Positions 18,115 to 23,456 of a stretch of DNA of 23,456 nt are shown here, piece after piece. A model generated the notes under the pieces. It ran no database searches. It worked only from the letters and a program-made list of their open reading frames with translations, and was not told the origin of the DNA. The position numbers and the translations under genes are program-made. Position 1 is the first letter of the stretch. The number at the start of each line of letters is the position of its first letter. Source of the stretch: Nemertoderma westbladi (Eukaryota; Xenacoelomorpha; Nemertodermatida; Nemertodermatidae); contig JAUCBJ010001434.1 of NCBI GenBank assembly GCA_032718475.1, positions 1-23,456 of the forward strand, in the 5' to 3' direction.

Positions 18115-18288
18115 ATGAGTTTATATTCAGGCGAGCGGGCGTCGCTGCCTACCCCTCTCTGCCCCCGGACAGTGCGAGATCCTCAGCGCTGGTGTACTTT
18201 CGCCGATGTGCCTATCGCCAACGTCGTAGCTGCACAACGACTACAACAACCAGCACGAGCCACTCCACCGTCCGTCCCAAAGGCTTAG
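18115..18288 (+). CDS. Small divergent ORF, function unknown
   Basis: 57 codons from ATG (18115-18117) to TAG (18286-18288). It is clearly richer in G+C than its AT-rich surroundings and has balanced amino-acid use, with Arg/Pro/Ala-rich stretches (TPLCPRTVRDPQRWCTFADV). It is divergent from the minus-strand start at 18085 with 29 bp between, and the spacer contains TATATAAAT. Such tight divergence is unusual for an animal host gene but common in compact mobile or viral genomes. No family recognised. It could be chance; composition and position are the only support. Confidence 0.3.
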   Translation: MSLYSGERASLPTPLCPRTVRDPQRWCTFADVPIANVVAAQRLQQPARATPPSVPKA

Positions 18289-18910
18289 ATATACTTCAGG
18301 TTCTTACTGGAGAGTTAGGGTTACTTTCACAATTGCGACTCGCTACTGTAAACACACCTTAGTAGTAACATTCACCTACAAACGCACAAATTCCACGTAA
18401 CTGTCACAAATTGTACACATTCTATCACACATTCGGGTCATTTGTCCGTTAGTCAAGTGCTTTCCAGAATGTCACGTTGTTATTATGTATCCTTGGATAC
18501 TAGCGGTGTGCTATTTATTCCGTATGCTATTCAATACGCAAGCCCTTTATTGTTCTTTTAACTCACTTCTAATTCTAGCGTGGTTGTTGCCATGGTGACA
18601 TTATGGAAAGCTAGCGGTAGAATTAGGGTAATTCTCATGCATACAGATCTGGGATGCTATTTAATAGTAATTCTTTAATTGTCAATATCCTCTCTATATA
18701 TGATTTTATGAATTTTATCGGCTATTGACTATACATTGGAGATTCTCACACACAAATACACTTAATATAGTGAATCTCCGCTCCCATGATCTATTAATTA
18801 ATGGAATTTTGGGAATGTTATAAATTGCATAAAATAACAATTTATCAAATTCATTAAAAGATGAATTTAAATTTATTCCCGTAATTTTATTATTTAATAT
18901 TAAAATAGAC
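18289..18910. other. Non-coding stretch
   Basis: No gene seen. Two related phrases (GTGTGCTATTTATTCC near 18507 and GGGATGCTATTTAATAG near 18651, each followed by TTTA(A)TTGT) suggest an old duplication of about 140 bp. From 18680 on it is strongly AT-rich. Confidence 0.4.
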
Positions 18911-19210
18911 ACAATTTTATTCCAGAACAAGTCTGGGGACTGGGATCCTTGATTCTAGGAATTTTGTCCTTTTAAGAATATCGGTAAGTGCTACGATATC
19001 TTAATCGACTAGAATGTTAAAGGATCTGAAATTTGACAGATTTTATAAATATTAATAATTAATATTTAAGATGGGCACCGGTTTATTCCAGAACATGTCT
19101 GGGGACGTTAACCACTGATTCTAGAATTTTGTCTTTCAAGTATATCGGTGGGTGCCGCGATATCTTAATCAACTAGAATTGCAGATGGTCAAAGGGTTTA
19201 ACAGATTTAT
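18911..19210 (+). repeat. Duplicated ~135-bp unit with nested inverted repeats
   Basis: 18911-19045 and 19075-19210 are about 80 % alike. Each contains TTTATTCCAGAACA(A/T)GTCTGGGG (AATAAA on the minus strand) and then a symmetric core: ATTCTAG ... ATATCG ... CGATATC ... CTAGAAT (18952-19015 and 19118-19179). The inverted pairs are kept in both copies while the sequence between them varies. It lies on the 3' side of the BEL element. Confidence 0.65.
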
Positions 19211-19705
19211 TTTGCGTTTTACGCTACTGTTAAAGGGACATCACGCTACTATATGTATTATTTAATATACGGTATGAGAGCAATATCGCACGAAGCAATG
19301 TCAGTGTGAAGAGGCAAGTCGTTTCCAAGGTCTACCCAGAGCTTGGTTTAGCCGAGACACGAGGATCTGAACTTTGCATTCCTAATACTCTGCCTACCAA
19401 TAATACTGAATATAGTAGTGGCTTTATTGTACTTTAATAAGTACGAAGATTTCATCTTACTGTAGTCACGTATTGATAATGTAATACGGGCAGTAAGGAA
19501 AGAGAAAAAGAATTGTTTCTCGCCGTCGCACTAAATATATAATATAAGTAATTACGTAATAAATGCGAATATATTGCACTAATCTACTAAATAATCGCTA
19601 AAATAACATGCTACAAAGTTAAATAAAACGATTATAATGAAATTACATAATAATACATACATAAATATAAAATAATAAAATAATATAAAATAATAGAGTC
19701 ACACA
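19211..19705 (-). other. AT-rich 3' flank of BEL element, possible LTR
   Basis: Follows the pol frame on the minus strand. A purine-rich GGAGTGGGTG is followed by TGTGACTC near 19702-19706, where a polypurine tract and LTR start would be expected, and AATAAA-type signals occur further on. The matching 5' LTR would lie beyond the right window edge, so this cannot be confirmed here. Confidence 0.3.
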
Positions 19706-19721
19706 CCCACTCCATATGTTG

Positions 19722-21227
19722 TTACGTTATGGAGTCCCTAGATGTTTGAAGGATTAGGGAGGTGGTCGTGGGAAGAGAATCTTGCCTTCCACAGTTTCCG
19801 GAGAGTCCTCCATTCCCTTCCGGTAAGCACAAACGACCGACTGGGTGATTGAGTCGCTGCATCCCGAATACAATTCCAGGTTTCCTCTTCGTCCTGGAAT
19901 AATGACGATAGAAACATCGCTCTAGGCACACGACGGCCTTACAAAGCCGATTCCAGGAGCTATAGTGGTCCGTCGCTCCCTGCAAGAGAGGTGAGAGTCC
20001 CTGCGAGACGTCTGGTGTTCCAGAGCTCCAATCGCTCTCTCTGATCTTCATGAAGGATCCACTCGCGGTGGGGAGGTCCAGATCCACGGCGTCGTCCCTG
20101 GCAATATGTAATACCGACAGATCTATCCCGGGTTCAAATAATTCCGATCCACCCGTCCGGGTTTTAGGTTTGACTTTCTCCGCTCCCTTGGCTGGTCTAA
20201 TCTCAGTCGGAGTAAGATGGGGAGGCCATTCATCCTCCTTACTCAGGAAGTCGGGTTCACCTAACCGGTCTGTAGTATCTGTCAGTTCTTGAGGAGTTGC
20301 TCCTCTGGAAGCGATGTCAGTTGGATTAAACTTCTTGGGGCAATATCTCCATTGATCTACATTGGAGCTAATATCGTCATTATCTGAGGAGTATGGTGTT
20401 CCCTCAGTTGGGTCGTCTCCCTCACTAGTATCATCTTCCCATTCACTCACCTGGCAGACGCGATCTTGAAGCAGTCTTTCTCTGAGCATTCTTCGGGAAG
20501 GTCCAGTAAGGTACCAACCTACTCTAGTTCTTACCGCATAGGTCTGAAGTGGTTGCGGTTGAGCAGGTCGTTTCTCCAATGTCTCCAGCGCCTCATGCGC
20601 GTTTTGACCGATTAATATTTGTACTCCAGGATAATCGGTGTCGAATCTAGGAATGTTAAGTTGTTGGGCATGATCATCTTCGTCCCAATTATAAGGTTCC
20701 ACTTGGGTGGTAGCGAAGTTCTTTATTGCCACCATTTTGACTGACCTTATACTGTGTTCTCCTAGTTTATCCTGTGGAGTGGACAACTCACCTATATAAT
20801 AGTCGGCAGCCACAGCAGATTTCCAAACCTGCATGATCCCTGACATGTTTAGCTTGGTTCGGAACTTGGGTTGTCCAGCAAAGATGTCTTCGGCTAGTTC
20901 TTTATCGATGAATGTTCCTGTGCTGCCGGAGTCCAGGAGGGCGTTCACTATATAGCTCTTCTGAGGTCCGTGGACCCGTAACTGGACTACAGGAAATTCT
21001 CGGATTCCTACATTTGAAGTTGGCGCTTTCCAAGATTGTTGTTGATCAGAAGTAGTTAGAGTGAGGTCACTTTCTGTATCTTTTTCATAAGTGAGTGCTC
21101 GATACACTGCGGTATTTATCATGTAACAGGATTCGTTTTCGTCGGAGAACTCGTCCGTATAGAATCCTTCCATCTCAGATTGATCAGTGTCGTTCACATC
21201 ACTGAATTGGACATGTAGCTCGGACTC
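19722..21227 (-). pseudogene. pol: BEL/Pao pol remnant: protease, no RT, broken integrase
   Basis: The open frame is 515 codons with an ATG at 21267-21269, but its first 14 residues come from the LINE tail. Protease: LLDSGSTGTF with the catalytic DSG at residues 113-115, followed by the BEL-type VQILIGQ and VGWYLTGP motifs (about 216-257). At about residue 303 (near 20360) the sequence jumps to WRYCPKKFNPTDIASRG and DFLSKEDEWP, which in BEL pol lie after RNase H. So the whole reverse transcriptase and most of RNase H are deleted without breaking the frame. HYSSWNRLCKAV (435-446) matches the start of the integrase region; the rest does not, and a second frame opens at 19738-19929, indicating a frameshift near 19910. 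It cannot encode a working polyprotein. Confidence 0.82.
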
Positions 21228-22604
21228 TACTACTACTACTAGGATCGGCATGCTGCATTGCAGCTGCATTTTTAAGAATGCTGTGCCGGCTTGTCAACAA
21301 AATTGCACCGCCACAACTCCCTATCACCCATGACATTTGCTAGATCATCCGCATCTTTAAGGCCAGTGTCCTTTAAGATGCGTCTCAAGAAAGTCATGGG
21401 CTGTCCACCATGCTTATTCACTCCATGAGGCTGCCAAAGTACAAGATTATGCACTGGCTGGTCCTCACGGCGAAAGCAATGTCCTGCAAAGCGGAGGCGA
21501 TTTTGTTCTAGTGTCAAGCTTGGGGGAACCAATGAGACACCTCCAATGTTATATAGTGTCTGGTTGGAGATGTGTGCATTGTACTTGACACAATGAACCC
21601 GGCGTAGCATTCTTGTGAATGTGCCATCCAGAGATTTGGTGTCCTCAGCAGTTAGAGCCCAGCATGGACTCCCATAGAGGAGTACTGGAACTACTGCTGC
21701 TCTAAATAATCGGACCTTAAGTTTCCGATTAATTCTCGGTGACTTCCAAATCCTGGAAAGCCTATTCAAGGCTGCCCATGCCTTTCCCTTACGTATTCGA
21801 AGGTCCTCACCTGACTTCCGGATCCATGATCCCAGGTAACAGAAGTCGTCCACATGCTCAAGCATACCATCCTTTGAGCTTATGCTCATCCGATCAGAGA
21901 CTTGCTGAGGACTTTCAAAGTTAACTGTCAGAATTTTGGTCTTTCTGGAGTTAATAAAAAGACCAACACTAGAAGCAGCATGTTCTAATGAGCTGAGGAG
22001 CCGTTGGGCTCCCTCTAATGATTCTGAGAGTACTCCTAAGTCATCAGCAAAGTCTAGATCAGTTAGGTACTTGGCAGGATTTCCTCGACTTCTGGAGCCA
22101 GTAGGTGGAGTTATCATCACCCCATCATCATTATGATGATCTAAGGACATGCGTAGAACATAGTCAACCACAATAATGAACAAGAATGGTGCAAGTGTGT
22201 CTCCTTGGAGGACGCCCCATAACACTTCAAATGGTTCTGTGTCACCGTCAACAGTAGACACAAATGTTGTCGAACCATCGTATACTGATCTGATTGCTGC
22301 AATAATTTCATCAGGAATCCCATATAATGAAAGTATGCTGAACATACGTGAGCGAGAGACTGAATCAAAGGCCTTGAAGAAGTCAACAAAGATAACAGCC
22401 AGATGCCTGTCTTTCTTTTTTGATAATTCTTCAATTATCCTTCTAAGTGCCAAAATGGGCTCCATGGTCCCACGACCTTTACGGAACCCATTCTGATTTC
22501 CACGGAGCAGTCTCTCAATGGGATCCCTGATGCGATTTAATAGAATCCTATTGTATAGCTTTGCAGCAATCGAGATCAATGAGATTCCCCGAAAAGAACC
22601 ATAG
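21228..22604 (-). mobile_element. LINE copy D, 5'-truncated, nested in BEL
   Basis: A non-LTR retrotransposon fragment inserted in the BEL element, flanked by a perfect 11-bp target duplication AGCTCGGACTC (21217-21227 and 22605-22615). The 3' end has a TAG-repeat tail (TACTACTACTACTAG on the + strand). The reverse transcriptase keeps VIFVDFFKAF (domain A), GVLQGDTLAPFLF, the catalytic DFADD box, DDFCYLGSWI, VPVLLYGSPCWAL and a C-terminal region ending KPAQHS, with TAA at 21272-21274. The endonuclease and N-terminal fingers are lost. The clade is uncertain (RTE-, CR1- or Nimb-like). It is the most complete of four related copies in the window. Confidence 0.9.
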
Positions 22605-23456
22605 AGCTCGGACTCACTTACCTGACTCGGGCTGTTTCGTTCGAATTCCGTGTGCAACAAGATATGATGTTTTGCGCCGCACTTTGCACACCTTACGTCG
22701 GAGTAACAGGTTCGCCGTTGGTGTCCTCGTCTGAGGCAATTATAACACAACCGCTTATCCCACATGACTTCACGTCTGTCCTTTAGTGATTTCCTCAGGA
22801 ATTCATCACACGCACTTAAACGGTGGGGCCCGTCGCACAGCACACATTTGGGCTTGATGTTACTTACTTTAACATGTGCTGTGTGGTGCACGTTCGTTCT
22901 TTCCTCGGGCTTTCTCACCTGAATTCTCTTGGGAGACGTAGGAGGAGTTTTTCTTACCTGTTCTCTCCTGTCATTGGTTCGAGACTTGAATTTACTTACC
23001 TGGTCTTTAGGCGTTTTATTGACATAATAAGCTCTTTCAGTGTCTTTCCCGCTATCCTCTCCTTGAGAAGTCTGGCTTTCGCCGTCGTCTGTATAACACA
23101 CTGGTGTTACCCTTCTCCTAGAAACGGGTTTCTCACTTACCTTGTTTTCCAGTGTCTTCTCTCTGGACTGCCTTAGGAGCTGTAATTTCACTTCTCCATC
23201 TAGGAATGACATGAGATCAGCCATGGTAGGGTCTCGTCGTTGTTGTTCCATCATATATAACACTTTCTTATCCCAGCGTGTACCTACTCCACCCTTCGGT
23301 AAAGTAGAAGCCACTGCTCTAATAACCATAGCATTCTGATACTCATGAGACTTACCTAGCCAATCTAATTGTCTGCAGATCTCCTGGATCTCATCGGAAA
23401 ACTCGATAATCCCGCTGCTAATAAACTTTCGGGGCGCTACCAACTTTGCATACAAA
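22605..23456 (-). CDS. gag: BEL/Pao gag, C-terminal part (partial)
   Basis: About 284 residues are visible, open to the window edge with no true start, so the N-terminal gag lies outside. The first 100 residues are helical and resemble the end of the BEL gag core. A Lys/Arg/Ser-rich linker (about 100-200) follows. Then come three zinc-binding motifs: C204-x2-C-x3-H-x4-C216, C237-x2-C-x4-H-x4-C250 (a classical CCHC knuckle) and C256-x2-C-x3-H-x4-H268. Gag packages element RNA in particles. The frame runs on into LINE copy D without a stop, giving a 727-codon open frame (to 21272) that joins gag to a LINE reverse transcriptase; this is an accident of insertion. Before the LINE arrived, gag and protease were in one frame, because the inserted 1388 bp shift the frame by exactly the offset now seen. 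Confidence 0.85.

Larger units (their letters stand above)
19706..23456 (-). mobile_element. BEL/Pao LTR retrotransposon, defective, edge-truncated
   Basis: Gag with three BEL-type zinc-binding motifs (right side), an aspartic protease, a remnant of the RNase H/integrase linker and a frayed integrase start (left side), all on the minus strand. Reverse transcriptase is absent and no integrase catalytic core is seen. A LINE (21228-22604) interrupts it between gag and protease. The gag continues past the window edge, so the 5' LTR is not visible. Confidence 0.85.

Noticed and set aside
18310-18330. Possible telomere-type repeat (TTAGGGTTA)
   Set aside because: Only a single occurrence; not an array.
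19738-19929. A separate 63-codon minus-strand gene
   Set aside because: It overlaps the end of the BEL pol frame and is best explained by a frameshift in the decayed integrase start.
20050-20292. 80-codon + strand frame, and + strand frames at 21936-22496 and 22823-23339
   Set aside because: Shadows opposite the BEL pol, LINE reverse transcriptase and BEL gag frames, which carry clear motifs.

Overview
This window comes from a eukaryotic nuclear genome, most likely a non-vertebrate animal. The evidence is a TIGAR-type phosphatase with animal-style N- and C-terminal motifs, a BEL/Pao LTR retrotransposon (a group known from animals), several 5'-truncated non-LTR retrotransposons and abundant non-autonomous DNA transposons. 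The sequence is AT-rich, with many CAGTAC, ACCGGTAC and AGGCCTAC words. I cannot name the phylum. No tRNA, rRNA, CRISPR or prokaryotic operon was seen.

Layout. 15-1001 (-): one well-preserved gene, an uninterrupted TIGAR-like fructose-2,6-bisphosphatase with an in-frame ~50-bp minisatellite. 1002-2680: CAGTAC-rich sequence on the gene's 5' side, split by a 1.25-kb foldback element (1325-2575, 9-bp flanking direct repeat) whose left arm carries seven 49-bp repeats, six of them with a CACGTG E-box. 2705-3905: first copy of a 1.2-kb dispersed repeat. 4470-6838: a non-autonomous hAT-like element with CAGGCCCGTAT ends, an 8-bp target duplication and an internal 68-bp minisatellite. 7475-8966: a truncated LINE with an (AAT)n tail between two 113-bp direct repeats. 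8971-9106: a hairpin MITE flanked by TA. 9342-11926: three fragments (A, B, C) of one young LINE family. 11927-12420: a fragment of another LINE. 12596-13768: a second foldback-like element whose inverted arms are arrays of a 12-bp repeat. 14040-15332: odd low-complexity sequence with CpG-rich patches. 15333-16490: second copy of the 1.2-kb repeat. 16556-18085 (-): an unrecognised coding region broken over several frames, with a short divergent ORF at 18115-18288 (+). 18911-19210: a duplicated unit containing nested inverted repeats. 19706-23456 (-): a BEL/Pao element, cut by the right window edge, interrupted by LINE copy D at 21228-22604.

How it fits together. Apart from TIGAR, nearly everything is mobile DNA in layers. 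The BEL element lost its reverse transcriptase by internal deletion, and a LINE then landed in it, leaving an 11-bp duplication and an accidental 727-codon open frame. The least explained parts are the broken gene block at 16.5-18.3 kb, the two foldback elements that share an arm design, and the 113-bp direct repeats around a LINE fragment.
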